A stretch of 64,000 nt of DNA from JANSWY01 sp965267245. Lineage in GTDB: Bacteria > Bacteroidota > Bacteroidia > Cytophagales > Cyclobacteriaceae. The position numbers were made by a program, and so were the translations under genes. The notes below the pieces were generated by a model. It worked only from the letters and a program-made list of their open reading frames with translations. It searched no databases and had not been told where the DNA came from. Where the stretch lies: contig OZ253939.1 of assembly GCA_965267245.1 (NCBI GenBank), positions 5,022,001-5,086,000 on the forward strand, written 5' to 3'. Of the stretch, positions 52,169-61,287 are shown one piece after another. Numbering within the stretch: position 1 is the stretch's first letter; the number at the start of each line of letters is the position of its first letter.

Positions 52169-53431
52169 ATGTTGGAACATAAACAAGCACAATACACCTT
52201 AGGTCCACTTTTATTAATCTGTAGTATGCTGGTGCTAATTGGGTGCCGGAATAAACCAGAGCAAATTGAAGTCCCTATTCTTCGTGATGGCTCATACCTG
52301 GGACTAATTACACAACAAGGTAAGGAGCTACCCTTTAATTTTCAGTTAACTGATTTAGAAAATACACCTAAGTTTATTATACAAAATGGTGAGGAAGAAC
52401 TGCTGATTGATGATTTAGATCTTTCTGTAGATTCATTAAAGGTGGTAATGAATATTTTCGATGCTGAATTACGCTGTAAAATCGTGAACAAGGGATTAGA
52501 GGGGGTTTATGAGAAATTCTACCTGGATGATCATATCCTGCCTTTCAAGGCAACCTTTGGGGTGAATGAAAGATTCCTTCTTTCAAGCAATGAACCGGTA
52601 ATTGATATTTCAGGGAGCTATGAACTGTCTTTTAAAGAAGTAGATGGGACTGTCTACCCTGCTGTCGGAAAGTTCAAGCAGGAGGGAAATCACCTGACAG
52701 GAACATTCTTAACAAAAACTGGTGACTACCGCTACCTGGAAGGCATTGTTGATGGAGATTCTCTGAAATTAAGCGGATTTGATGGCTCGCATTTATTCCT
52801 GTTTACAGCAATGGTAAAAGGGGATAGTCTGGTAGGTGGAGAATTCTGGCACGGAAAGTATACCTATGAAAAATGGAGCGGAGTGAAGAATATGGCAGCT
52901 TCATTACCTGATGCATACAACTTAACCTACCTGAAGAAAGGTTTTGAAAAATTTGAAGTGCATTTTCCGGATTTGGATAGCAATATTATCAGTTTGTCTC
53001 ACCCGAAATTCGAAGACAAAGCCTTAATTATTCAAATCATGGGGACCTGGTGTCCCAATTGCATGGATGAAACAATATTTCTTTCTGAATGGTATCAGAA
53101 CAACAAACACAGAGATGTGGAAGTAGTTGGGTTGGCTTTTGAGCAGAAGAGGGATTTTCAATACGCCAGAAAGCGAATTAAGATTATGAAGGAAAAGCTG
53201 GATGTCCCGTATGATATATTGATTGCGGGCGTATCTGATAAGGAAGAAGCTTCAAAATCGCTTCCCATGCTTAATCATGTAATCGCTTATCCAACAACCA
53301 TATTTCTCAACAAGCAAAGACAAGTATTAGAAATTCACACCGGTTTTAATGGACCTGGAACCGGGGATGCATTTGATGCCTGGAAGGATGAATTCAAAGT
53401 TATCACCGATAAATTAATTGGGGGTTCTTAA
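52169..53431 (+). CDS. TlpA-like thioredoxin-domain lipoprotein
   Basis: A 420-residue protein with lipobox LIGC (Cys26). Residues 35-260 form a beta-rich domain with repeated SGSYELSF and GDYRYLEG-type strands, common before TlpA domains in Bacteroidota. Residues 270-415 are a thioredoxin fold with active site WCPNC (Cys295 and Cys298) and a cis-Pro loop near IAYPTTIFLN. It probably reduces disulfides in the periplasm or outer envelope. It converges with the DUF4230 gene, overlapping by 18 bases, and 244 bases upstream are empty. Confidence 0.85.
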   Translation: MLEHKQAQYTLGPLLLICSMLVLIGCRNKPEQIEVPILRDGSYLGLITQQGKELPFNFQLTDLENTPKFIIQNGEEELLIDDLDLSVDSLKVVMNIFDAELRCKIVNKGLEGVYEKFYLDDHILPFKATFGVNERFLLSSNEPVIDISGSYELSFKEVDGTVYPAVGKFKQEGNHLTGTFLTKTGDYRYLEGIVDGDSLKLSGFDGSHLFLFTAMVKGDSLVGGEFWHGKYTYEKWSGVKNMAASLPDAYNLTYLKKGFEKFEVHFPDLDSNIISLSHPKFEDKALIIQIMGTWCPNCMDETIFLSEWYQNNKHRDVEVVGLAFEQKRDFQYARKRIKIMKEKLDVPYDILIAGVSDKEEASKSLPMLNHVIAYPTTIFLNKQRQVLEIHTGFNGPGTGDAFDAWKDEFKVITDKLIGGS

Positions 53432-54058
53432 TTCCGTGTCTAATGGAAATCTAAGAATAACTGTTTTATTGGTAATGGCCTCAAGAAGAGGTTTCAGAAT
53501 TATCTGGGCATTGGCTTCAGCCTGATCAAAGATGTCTGAGTTTCTAGCAGTTTTTTCTAATTCAATTTCCGCTTTCTTATACAAATCATCGAAAAAGCTG
53601 GCCTTTGCCGTCTCGGAGAGATAGCCTAGCTCCAGGTCATATAGTTTACTCTTCTGGAGGTCTAGTTTGAAATAGCAGAGATCTGCTTTAGGTAGCTGAA
53701 TATAGATTGTATCTCCTTCTTCCAGAATATCCCGTGAAGTAACCAGTGTGAGGTCAATGCAGGCGACTGCCTCTCCTTTTGAGATCAATATTGCTTTACT
53801 ATCAGGGCCATTCTTGAGCTTGAAGATTTTCAAATCCCATTCAGCGGAGATTTTTTTGAGCTCTGTGATCTCCTGGAAATTATATTTTACAAGTTCTAGT
53901 TTTCCCAGGTTTTCAACTTTTTCCAGTACCAGGCTTGTATTGACTTCTGTACGCTCAGGAATTACCTGAATACCTTTTGTGGTAATAAAAATCCATGCGA
54001 GTGCCAATAGCAATAATATCCATGGAAGGCGTTTCAGAAGTAAGGTTGCAAAAGTCAA
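53414..54058 (-). CDS. DUF4230-family membrane-anchored protein
   Basis: A 214-residue protein with one N-terminal membrane segment (about residues 9-26) and a DUF4230-like domain: VENLGKLELVKYNF and KAILISKGEAVACIDL are characteristic. The function of the family is unknown. It follows the prenyltransferase gene by two bases on the same strand, so it shares that transcript, and its end overlaps the convergent thioredoxin-like gene. Confidence 0.75.
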   Translation of the reverse strand: MTFATLLLKRLPWILLLLALAWIFITTKGIQVIPERTEVNTSLVLEKVENLGKLELVKYNFQEITELKKISAEWDLKIFKLKNGPDSKAILISKGEAVACIDLTLVTSRDILEEGDTIYIQLPKADLCYFKLDLQKSKLYDLELGYLSETAKASFFDDLYKKAEIELEKTARNSDIFDQAEANAQIILKPLLEAITNKTVILRFPLDTELRTPN

Positions 54059-54060
54059 TT

Positions 54061-55068
54061 CTACTTGGTTCTATCGATAGTAAATTTTACTAACGAAGAT
54101 AATGAATCTTTATAAGCAGAATCAGGAAATTCATCTAGAATGGAAAGCGCTTCCTGATAATACTTTTCCATCACTGAGATGGCATATTCAATTCCACCAG
54201 ACTCTTTTACGAATTGGATTACCTCTGCTACTTTCTTTTTTTCTTTCGCGCTTTTTTTGATGGCTGACTTAATGCGTTTCTTGTCATTCCAATTGGCTCG
54301 ATTCAATGCGTAGATCAGCGGAAGGGTCATTTTTCGTTCTTGAATATCAATTCCAGTCGGTTTGCCTATCTCCTCTGAACCATAGTCAAACAAATCGTCT
54401 TTGATTTGGAAGGCCATTCCTACTTTTAATCCAAACTCGCCCATTTTGTCAATCACATCCTGATCAACTCCTGTGGAAGCCGCACCTACTCTACAGCATG
54501 ATTGGATTAAACTGGCAGTTTTCTGACGAATGATATCGTAGTATATATCCTCAGTGATATCGAGTTTCTTGGCTTTTTCCATTTGAAGCAGCTCACCTTC
54601 ACTCATTTCCTTCACCGCATCTGATACGATTTTTAGAAGATTGAAGTCATTGTTATCAATAGACAATAAAAGTCCTTTACTCAGCAAATAGTCTCCAACC
54701 AATACAGCAATTTTATTTTTCCAAAGTGCATTAATGGAAAAGAAGCCTCTCCTGTATTGGGCATCATCCACTACATCATCATGGACCAGAGTTGCTGTAT
54801 GCAATAATTCAATCAGTGCTGCACCTCTATAAGTGGATTCCGAAACACCTCCTGCAACTCCTGAGGTGAGGAAAACAAATAGGGGTCTCATTTGCTTTCC
54901 CTTACGTTTTACAATGTATGAAGTGATCTTGTCAAGCAGTAGCGCTTTACTTCGCATTGATTGTCGAAATTTCTTTTCGAATTCAATCATTTCTGCCTCA
55001 ACAGGCGCTTGTATTTCTTTCAGGGTCAAAACCATATATGAGCTAGGCACAATATTAATATCATTCAT
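54061..55068 (-). CDS. Trans-polyprenyl diphosphate synthase
   Basis: A 335-residue isoprenyl synthase when started at ATG 55068 (MNDINIVPSS); a longer frame to 55125 adds 19 unlikely residues. Both Asp-rich motifs are present: HDDVVDD (first) and FQIKDDLFDYG (second), with GKQMRPL at the IPP site. The bulky chain-length positions cannot be judged reliably by eye. An octaprenyl or heptaprenyl product for menaquinone is the usual role in Bacteroidota. It is the first gene of a pair with DUF4230. Confidence 0.9.
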   Translation of the reverse strand: MNDINIVPSSYMVLTLKEIQAPVEAEMIEFEKKFRQSMRSKALLLDKITSYIVKRKGKQMRPLFVFLTSGVAGGVSESTYRGAALIELLHTATLVHDDVVDDAQYRRGFFSINALWKNKIAVLVGDYLLSKGLLLSIDNNDFNLLKIVSDAVKEMSEGELLQMEKAKKLDITEDIYYDIIRQKTASLIQSCCRVGAASTGVDQDVIDKMGEFGLKVGMAFQIKDDLFDYGSEEIGKPTGIDIQERKMTLPLIYALNRANWNDKKRIKSAIKKSAKEKKKVAEVIQFVKESGGIEYAISVMEKYYQEALSILDEFPDSAYKDSLSSLVKFTIDRTK

Positions 55069-55222
55069 ATAAATTAAAACCATGAAACCGTCGTAAAGTT
55101 GACTACAAGCACCAGCTAAATACAAATTAACTTCGATACTTGCTGTGAAATGGAATAAATTAGGTGCTCAAAAACTGAGAGCAAATTAAATTTCCTGACT
55201 ATTAAAGGATTTTTGCATACGC

Positions 55223-55966
55223 ATGAAACAGCCCATAATAGCCAAATGCTACATCAATCAAGAAGGAGATGAGCGCTATTTCACCTATTTTACGCCACAT
55301 TGGTTATACATTAATCACCAAAAACAATCATGGCGATTTCAAAACGATCATATAACTGATGTGGGTTATGACCATCATAAATTACTGATACCATTGGTAT
55401 TGGGAGGAATTATGTCTTCTCTGTCAATATTAATTTTGATGAGAAACTTATTTGATCCGTTTATGACTTTAATCGCATTATTAGCCGGTTTTGGCTTAAT
55501 TTACTATGGATGGATTGGATCATCGGTGCTGATTATTCGTGAAGGAAATTCTGAAACGAAGATATATCTGAATAGTATTACAACAAATCTTAAGGCATAT
55601 TTCAGTTTTTATAAATCATACATTCGTACTATGGAAAAAGAAATGAATCTTTATCATATTGCTACATTGGATGATTGGGATCGTCCTGGTGAAGACTATA
55701 ACCATGCGTCTCTGGAGAGTGAAGGTTTTATTCATGCTTCCGGAAAGTCACAGGTGGTAAGGACTTTTGAATTATTTTTTCCAGATTCAGGTAATTTCGT
55801 TTTGTTAGAGATTGATCCCCTGAAAGTTAATCACGAAATTAAATATGAATTAGCGCCTGACAGAAACGAAACATTTCCTCATATTTATGGTCCATTGAAT
55901 AAAGAAAGTGTGATTTCTGCATTAAGATTTTCCGATGTTTCGGAATTAAGAAAGTTAATAATGTGA
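55223..55966 (+). CDS. Membrane protein with C-terminal DUF952 domain
   Basis: A 247-residue protein. Two hydrophobic segments (about 54-72 and 76-98) lie in the N-terminal half, which has no family I recognise. The C-terminal half (about 143-240) is a DUF952 domain: LYHIATLDDWD, GFIHASGKSQV, VLLEIDPLKV and FPHIYGPLN. DUF952 is normally a free-standing small cytoplasmic protein of unknown function, so fusion to a membrane part is unusual. It is divergent from the prenyltransferase gene. Confidence 0.72.
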   Translation: MKQPIIAKCYINQEGDERYFTYFTPHWLYINHQKQSWRFQNDHITDVGYDHHKLLIPLVLGGIMSSLSILILMRNLFDPFMTLIALLAGFGLIYYGWIGSSVLIIREGNSETKIYLNSITTNLKAYFSFYKSYIRTMEKEMNLYHIATLDDWDRPGEDYNHASLESEGFIHASGKSQVVRTFELFFPDSGNFVLLEIDPLKVNHEIKYELAPDRNETFPHIYGPLNKESVISALRFSDVSELRKLIM

Positions 55967-56040
55967 CTATTTTGACTTAAAAAAGTAAATTGAGTCATCC
56001 TAATTTAATTAAATTGCCGACTGGTTTTTAAAGACTCTCT

Positions 56041-57720
56041 ATGACAAAAAGGGGAAATAGTAGAAAGGTCAAGTATTCCGAGGTAGTCCCCAAAATACAG
56101 GAATGGCCAATTGTTCAACTAGCCAGGAATAGAAAAAGTTTCATCGAAGATGTAGGGCAGACGAGCCTGGAAAACATTCTGGGCCGTACAAGAGGTAAGT
56201 CATTACGGGAAGACCTGGAAATGACGGTTTACCGGGAGAAGCTTCGAATTAAGAATAACCCCTGGAAGGTAGATCCGGAAGATGACCATGCTTTCTGGAA
56301 AAATATCCAACAACGTTTACTGGATAGTCAAAACACAGAATCTGAGCAGGAGGAGGAACAGAAAATTCTCAGAGAAATTGTTGAAAGATATGCCAATGAA
56401 ATTGCTGGGAATTTTAATAAATCATCATATCGTTTTGCCCGATCTTTTGTAACAGTTGGTTTTGCCAGATTACTAACTGCTGCCAGGGTGAAGGGTATCA
56501 AATCATTGTTTAGCAGACAGCTTGACCTGGATGATAAGATCCATATTGTTGGCGAAACAGAACATATCAGGAAACTGGCTAAGAAAGGGACAGTCGTTTT
56601 GGTACCTACACATTTCAGTAATCTGGATTCTATACTAATTGGGTGGGTCATACAGTTCTTAGGTCTGCCTCCGTTTATTTATGGCGCAGGTCTTAACCTT
56701 TTCAATATTAAAATATTTGCCTATTTTATGAATAGCTTAGGTGCTTATAAAGTAGATAGAAGGAAGAAGAATCCTGTTTATCTGGAAGCGCTTAAAACCT
56801 ACAGTACTGAAGCAATTAGAAGGGGATGTCACAGTTTATTTTTTCCAGGCGGAACTCGATCAAGGTCAGGTAGTATTGAAGAACAATTGAAACTGGGATT
56901 GCTGAGTACTACAATTGAAGCACAGCGAATAAATTACCAGAAAGACGGAGATAAAGCGGGCAAAGTTTTCATAGTCCCAGTTGTGATCAATTACAATTTC
57001 ACACTGGAAGCTCCTAGCTTGATCAATAACTATCTGAAGATTAAAGGTCAGGAAAGATACTATGTTGAAAATGATGAGTACAGCACATCTTATAAGATAG
57101 CTACCTTCCTTTTCAAGTTTTTCACAAAAGGATCAAATATTTCAGTTTCAATTGGACGGGGTATGGATGTTATTGGTAACCATGTGGATGATGAGGGGCA
57201 CAGCTATGATGCACATGGAAACTTTATTCATACAAGAGATTATTTCGTGACTGATGGGGAGGTTACCATAGACAGTCAGAGGGAACATGAGTATGTCAGG
57301 ATCCTCGGAAGACGAATAGTAGAAGACTACCATGTAATCAATCGGGTATTTGCCAGTCATTTGGTGGCATATACCGCATTTAAAATGATTCAAAGGGCTA
57401 ATGACAAGGTAGATCTTTATGGTTTGCTTAGATTACCGGAAGAAGACCTTGAACTAGACTATGAAGATTTTAAGGCTAAGTTTAAACACTTACGCAAAAA
57501 AATCCTGAAATTGAACAAGAAGGGTAAAGTGGGCGTTGCTGATCACTTGAAGCAAAAGGCTGATCAAACCATTACTGACGGGATTGAAAATGTGGGTATG
57601 TACCATGCCAGGAGGCCATTGGTTTTGAAGAAGAACGGCAAGATTCAGGTCCAGGATATGAATACGTTATTTTATTATCACAATAGAATGGAAGGGTATG
57701 GCCTGGAAAAATTTATTTAA
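56041..57720 (+). CDS. PlsB-type glycerol-3-phosphate acyltransferase
   Basis: A 559-residue protein with a PlsC-like catalytic core: HFSNLD at 191-196 is the HX4D motif and FPGGTRSRSG at 268-277 resembles the PlsB block III (glycerol-phosphate binding). N- and C-terminal helical regions flank it, and the whole is shorter than E. coli PlsB (about 807). It overlaps gpsA by 23 bases. The neighbouring dehydrogenase makes glycerol-3-phosphate, which supports glycerol-3-phosphate rather than another alcohol as acceptor. It should work at the inner membrane in the first step of phospholipid synthesis. Confidence 0.82.
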   Translation: MTKRGNSRKVKYSEVVPKIQEWPIVQLARNRKSFIEDVGQTSLENILGRTRGKSLREDLEMTVYREKLRIKNNPWKVDPEDDHAFWKNIQQRLLDSQNTESEQEEEQKILREIVERYANEIAGNFNKSSYRFARSFVTVGFARLLTAARVKGIKSLFSRQLDLDDKIHIVGETEHIRKLAKKGTVVLVPTHFSNLDSILIGWVIQFLGLPPFIYGAGLNLFNIKIFAYFMNSLGAYKVDRRKKNPVYLEALKTYSTEAIRRGCHSLFFPGGTRSRSGSIEEQLKLGLLSTTIEAQRINYQKDGDKAGKVFIVPVVINYNFTLEAPSLINNYLKIKGQERYYVENDEYSTSYKIATFLFKFFTKGSNISVSIGRGMDVIGNHVDDEGHSYDAHGNFIHTRDYFVTDGEVTIDSQREHEYVRILGRRIVEDYHVINRVFASHLVAYTAFKMIQRANDKVDLYGLLRLPEEDLELDYEDFKAKFKHLRKKILKLNKKGKVGVADHLKQKADQTITDGIENVGMYHARRPLVLKKNGKIQVQDMNTLFYYHNRMEGYGLEKFI

Positions 57721-58765
57721 GAAACCGGTAGGTGTTATTGGAGCAGGTAGCTTCGGTACAGCAGTAGCTAATATACTGGCCGAAAAAAGTGATGTATTAC
57801 TCTATGGCCGTAGTGCTGAGAAAATTGAGGAGGCGGCTAAATCCCGTAAGATATCCGGACATCAGTTGGGTGAAAGGATTACACCAACTAGTGACCTTGA
57901 ACTGGTAGCGAAGGAATGTGACATTATTTTTCCAATTGTCCCATCTGCTAATTTCCGGGAACTGATGGGGGCTTTATCGCCATTTCTTAAACCTTATCAC
58001 ATCCTGATCCATGGTACAAAGGGATTAGATGTACATATCCGTGATGGTGTCAAAATAAACAGTACTAATCCTCTGTCACGAGAAGAAGTCAAGACGATGA
58101 GCGAGGTGATAACTGAAGAAAGCTCGGTAGTCAGGGTAGGATGCATGGCAGGTCCTAATTTAGCCCGGGAAATTGCTGATAAAAAACCTGCGGCGACTGT
58201 AATCGCAAGTCATTTTGATGAAGTAATTGATGTGGGTCAACGGCTTCTACGAAATGATCGGTTTCTTATTTATGGAAGTAATGATTTAATAGGGATAGAA
58301 CTTTGCGGGGTACTCAAAAATATTATTGCCATAGGAGCAGGAGCCATAGACGGTTTAGGGTTAGGAGAAAATGCCAAATCATTATTGATCAGTCGCGGGA
58401 TTGTGGAAATGGTTCATATTGGCCAGGCTCTGGGAGGGAATGCACAGGCATTTCTGGGGTTAGCTGGAATAGGTGATTTAGTGGCAACCTGTAGTAGTAC
58501 CTTAAGTAGGAATTACACAGTAGGGAACAGGCTTGCGAAGGGAGATACTATAGAAGAAATATCCTCGTCAATGGAAGAAACTGCTGAAGGAGTGAAAACC
58601 GTTGATATTATTAACGAACTGTCCAAAACATACAGTGTAAGATGCCCAATAACTGAATCTCTTTACAAGGTAATTCACCATGAGATGACGATGGAAGACG
58701 CTCATACCTTCCTGATGAAATTTCCTTTCAGGGCTGAAATTGAATTTTTACAATCCGGGAAATAG
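57698..58765 (+). CDS. gpsA: NAD(P)-dependent glycerol-3-phosphate dehydrogenase
   Basis: A 355-residue enzyme. The dinucleotide loop GVIGAGSFGTAVANIL is at residues 12-27, the catalytic Lys is in CGVLKNIIAIGAGAIDGL, and GCMAGPNLAREI and LAGIGDLVATCSSTLSRNY are family signatures. It makes sn-glycerol-3-phosphate for phospholipids. The start is inside the end of the acyltransferase gene, showing translational coupling, and the 3-prime end is 3 bases from the convergent protease gene. Confidence 0.95.
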   Translation: MAWKNLFKKPVGVIGAGSFGTAVANILAEKSDVLLYGRSAEKIEEAAKSRKISGHQLGERITPTSDLELVAKECDIIFPIVPSANFRELMGALSPFLKPYHILIHGTKGLDVHIRDGVKINSTNPLSREEVKTMSEVITEESSVVRVGCMAGPNLAREIADKKPAATVIASHFDEVIDVGQRLLRNDRFLIYGSNDLIGIELCGVLKNIIAIGAGAIDGLGLGENAKSLLISRGIVEMVHIGQALGGNAQAFLGLAGIGDLVATCSSTLSRNYTVGNRLAKGDTIEEISSSMEETAEGVKTVDIINELSKTYSVRCPITESLYKVIHHEMTMEDAHTFLMKFPFRAEIEFLQSGK

Positions 58766-58768
58766 ATC

Positions 58769-60013
58769 TTAAGGCTTCATTTCTTGTTCCATGGCAGAGA
58801 TACGTTGCAGTAAACTTGGATGGCTGTAATGAACAAAAACATATGCCGGATGTGGTGTTAGGTTTGATAAATGATCCGAAGATAATTTCTTCAATGCTTT
58901 AATCAATGGCTCACCTTGATAGGTATTGACCGCATAGGCATCAGCTTCAAATTCATTTTTTCTACTTAATAAATTCATGAGTATCCCCAGAATGTTGGAA
59001 ATAGGAGAAAACAGGATTCCAAATGCCAGAATGTTTAGATGGACTGTAGTGGTTCTAGCTCCTAAAGCATAAGAAACCTCACTATTATTGATCATCAGAG
59101 AAAGCAAATACAACATAAACCCTGTCTGCAGAATACTCAAAATGGTGCCTAATAGGATATGTTTTTTCTTAAAATGCCCTACCTCATGGGCAAAAATACT
59201 CACTAATTCCTCTGTGGAATGATTTTCAATCAATGTATCATACAACACTACTTTTTTTCTTTTACCAAAACCGGTGAAGAATGCATTTCCTTTACTTGAC
59301 CTCTTGGAGCCGTCTATCACAAAAATATTTGTCAGAGGGAAACTGACGGATTGACAGTATTTCTCGATAGCTTCCTTTAGTTCTCCATTTTCCATGGGTT
59401 GAAGTTTATTGAATAAAGGTAGAATCAGTGAGGTGTAAAACATATTGGCAAAAAGGATAAATGCTGTGATCACGGCCCAGAAGTAAATCCAAAATTGACT
59501 TCCTAATACCCAAATGAGGTATAAAAGTATACTTACAATCAACCCACCAATGATCACTGTAAGCAAATAACCCTTCAATTTGTCAAGAATAAAGGTTTTG
59601 ACGGTAGTCTTGTTGAATCCAAACCTTGTCTCAATCACAAAGGTGCTGTACACACTGAATGGAATCATAAGCAGGTCTGAAGCGAAATAAAGGACTCCAA
59701 AAAATAGAAGTGACAACACAAGCTCATTTGGAGCAAATGGCTTCAACCAATCATTGAGGTCTCCAAAAATCCCAAAATAGAGGACAAGGAACATTCCAAC
59801 AAAGCTCAATGTGGAGGTGAAATTGCCGAACCGGTTTAGCTCCTGATGATACCTCTGGGATTTTTTATACTTTTCCTCATCAAAAATCCCAGCAAGTTTC
59901 TCAGGAATTGGCTTTTTTGAACTTTTGAAATTTAGGTATGAGAGTATTCTCTCGAGAAAAAAGTCAAAAGTTATTATTCCTAATAGAGCTGTGAAGATTA
60001 CCTGTTCCGTCAT
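58769..60013 (-). CDS. M48-family membrane metalloprotease (Ste24-like)
   Basis: A 414-residue integral-membrane protease with about seven hydrophobic segments. The zinc site HEVGH is at 276-280 (SIFAHEVGHFKKKH), and the third ligand is probably Glu in KNEFEADAYAV. LPLFNKLQPMENGELKEAI matches the CAAX prenyl protease 1 N-domain. In bacteria this family degrades or processes envelope proteins. The start is 32 bases from the end of the PorP/SprF gene on the same strand. Confidence 0.92.
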   Translation of the reverse strand: MTEQVIFTALLGIITFDFFLERILSYLNFKSSKKPIPEKLAGIFDEEKYKKSQRYHQELNRFGNFTSTLSFVGMFLVLYFGIFGDLNDWLKPFAPNELVLSLLFFGVLYFASDLLMIPFSVYSTFVIETRFGFNKTTVKTFILDKLKGYLLTVIIGGLIVSILLYLIWVLGSQFWIYFWAVITAFILFANMFYTSLILPLFNKLQPMENGELKEAIEKYCQSVSFPLTNIFVIDGSKRSSKGNAFFTGFGKRKKVVLYDTLIENHSTEELVSIFAHEVGHFKKKHILLGTILSILQTGFMLYLLSLMINNSEVSYALGARTTTVHLNILAFGILFSPISNILGILMNLLSRKNEFEADAYAVNTYQGEPLIKALKKLSSDHLSNLTPHPAYVFVHYSHPSLLQRISAMEQEMKP

Positions 60014-60045
60014 AGCCCCAAATATAGCGAGGTTATTGCAGATGC

Positions 60046-61074
60046 CTAGAACAAATAAGGTACGGGACAGCGCAATTGCTGTACATCTCTTGGAGGCTTT
60101 CTGGGATCACCCAGGTAGAAAGCATAGCTCCATGAAATTTCATGTGCACCACCACTGCCAATACCAAGGTCAGAGAGTGTGAAATCAAAGCTGTATCCCA
60201 ATGTCATTTTGTCTTTTTGAAGACCTAGCATAAATACAAGAGACTCATTGTTTGGTGTTCCATTCAGTTGCTTGATAGGGATTCCTCTATACCAAACCCC
60301 AAATAAAATGGGTTGATACGTTAGATACACACCCAGATCAAGCTGATCGAAATCTTGTTGCGCACGGTAGTTGAAGGATGGAGTAAGTGCCCGGTCTCTC
60401 TTATCCGTGCTATAAGAATTCAGTTGAGAGAAAGGTATTTTATATCCTCCGTGTAACGATATTTTTCGCGGCAATGGAGCATCTTCATTAATTAAACTTT
60501 GGTTTGGTTCCAGCACGTGATGCATGGAATAGCCAATCCAGGCATTTTTATTGTAAACTATTCCACCAAGAGAGACATCTACGAACCTGGCCCGAAGATC
60601 AGAAAAAGGTTCTCCTGTTGGGTTCACTATTTGTCCTTCTGAATCGAATTGGTCTCCGAATGTCAGCTGGGAAAAGTCCACATTTCGCCAATAATAACTC
60701 ACTTGAACCGCGGGTCTAAATGCCCATTTGTAATTTAGATACAATTGATAAGCGTACATCAATGAAATAGAAGTGGAATTAAGTCCTGCAAAACCTTCCT
60801 GATCTGTATTGAAGAGCAAACCCACACTGCTACTATAATCTTCGAAGTTATAATCAACATAAAGAGAAGTGCTTTCAAAACCGGCGTTGATATTTGGCCA
60901 TTGGTTTCGATAGTTCAGTCCGGCTCTACCCATTTGATTCAAACCGGTAAGGGCAGGATTCAAATAGAGGGGAGCTGCGTAATACTGAGAAAATTGGGGG
61001 TCTTGCGCCAAAAGATTGTTCTTTAGGTTAAAGACAAAACCCAGTATTATGAACACAAAAATTACTCTTTTCAT
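60046..61074 (-). CDS. PorP/SprF-family type IX secretion membrane protein
   Basis: A 342-residue outer-membrane beta-barrel protein of the PorP/SprF family. It has a signal peptide (MKRVIFVFIILG, ending LLAQ), then the typical start DPQFSQYYAAPLYLNPALTGL and repeats of aromatic barrel strands (TLGYSFDFTLSDLG near the end). I chose the second ATG (61074), which gives the usual Lys-Arg signal peptide start. SprF-like proteins help secrete large type-B cargo through the type IX system. It diverges from such a large surface-protein gene, with 213 bases between. Confidence 0.92.
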   Translation of the reverse strand: MKRVIFVFIILGFVFNLKNNLLAQDPQFSQYYAAPLYLNPALTGLNQMGRAGLNYRNQWPNINAGFESTSLYVDYNFEDYSSSVGLLFNTDQEGFAGLNSTSISLMYAYQLYLNYKWAFRPAVQVSYYWRNVDFSQLTFGDQFDSEGQIVNPTGEPFSDLRARFVDVSLGGIVYNKNAWIGYSMHHVLEPNQSLINEDAPLPRKISLHGGYKIPFSQLNSYSTDKRDRALTPSFNYRAQQDFDQLDLGVYLTYQPILFGVWYRGIPIKQLNGTPNNESLVFMLGLQKDKMTLGYSFDFTLSDLGIGSGGAHEISWSYAFYLGDPRKPPRDVQQLRCPVPYLF

Positions 61075-61287
61075 CAACACTTAAACTTATTACTTATTGG
61101 CGTGTTTCCAATGTATTCCGCAAAATATACAATTATGTGGCAAATTCGTGACAGTGCCGACAAATTAGTGTTTATTGCGTACTTTAGAGAACAATTCACC
61201 GTTAGTATTTTATTTTGTAATTAATTACCGTTGTGCTGCTTTTAAGTGTTATCAGGACAACGTCAGAATATCAAACCCTTATCAGGA

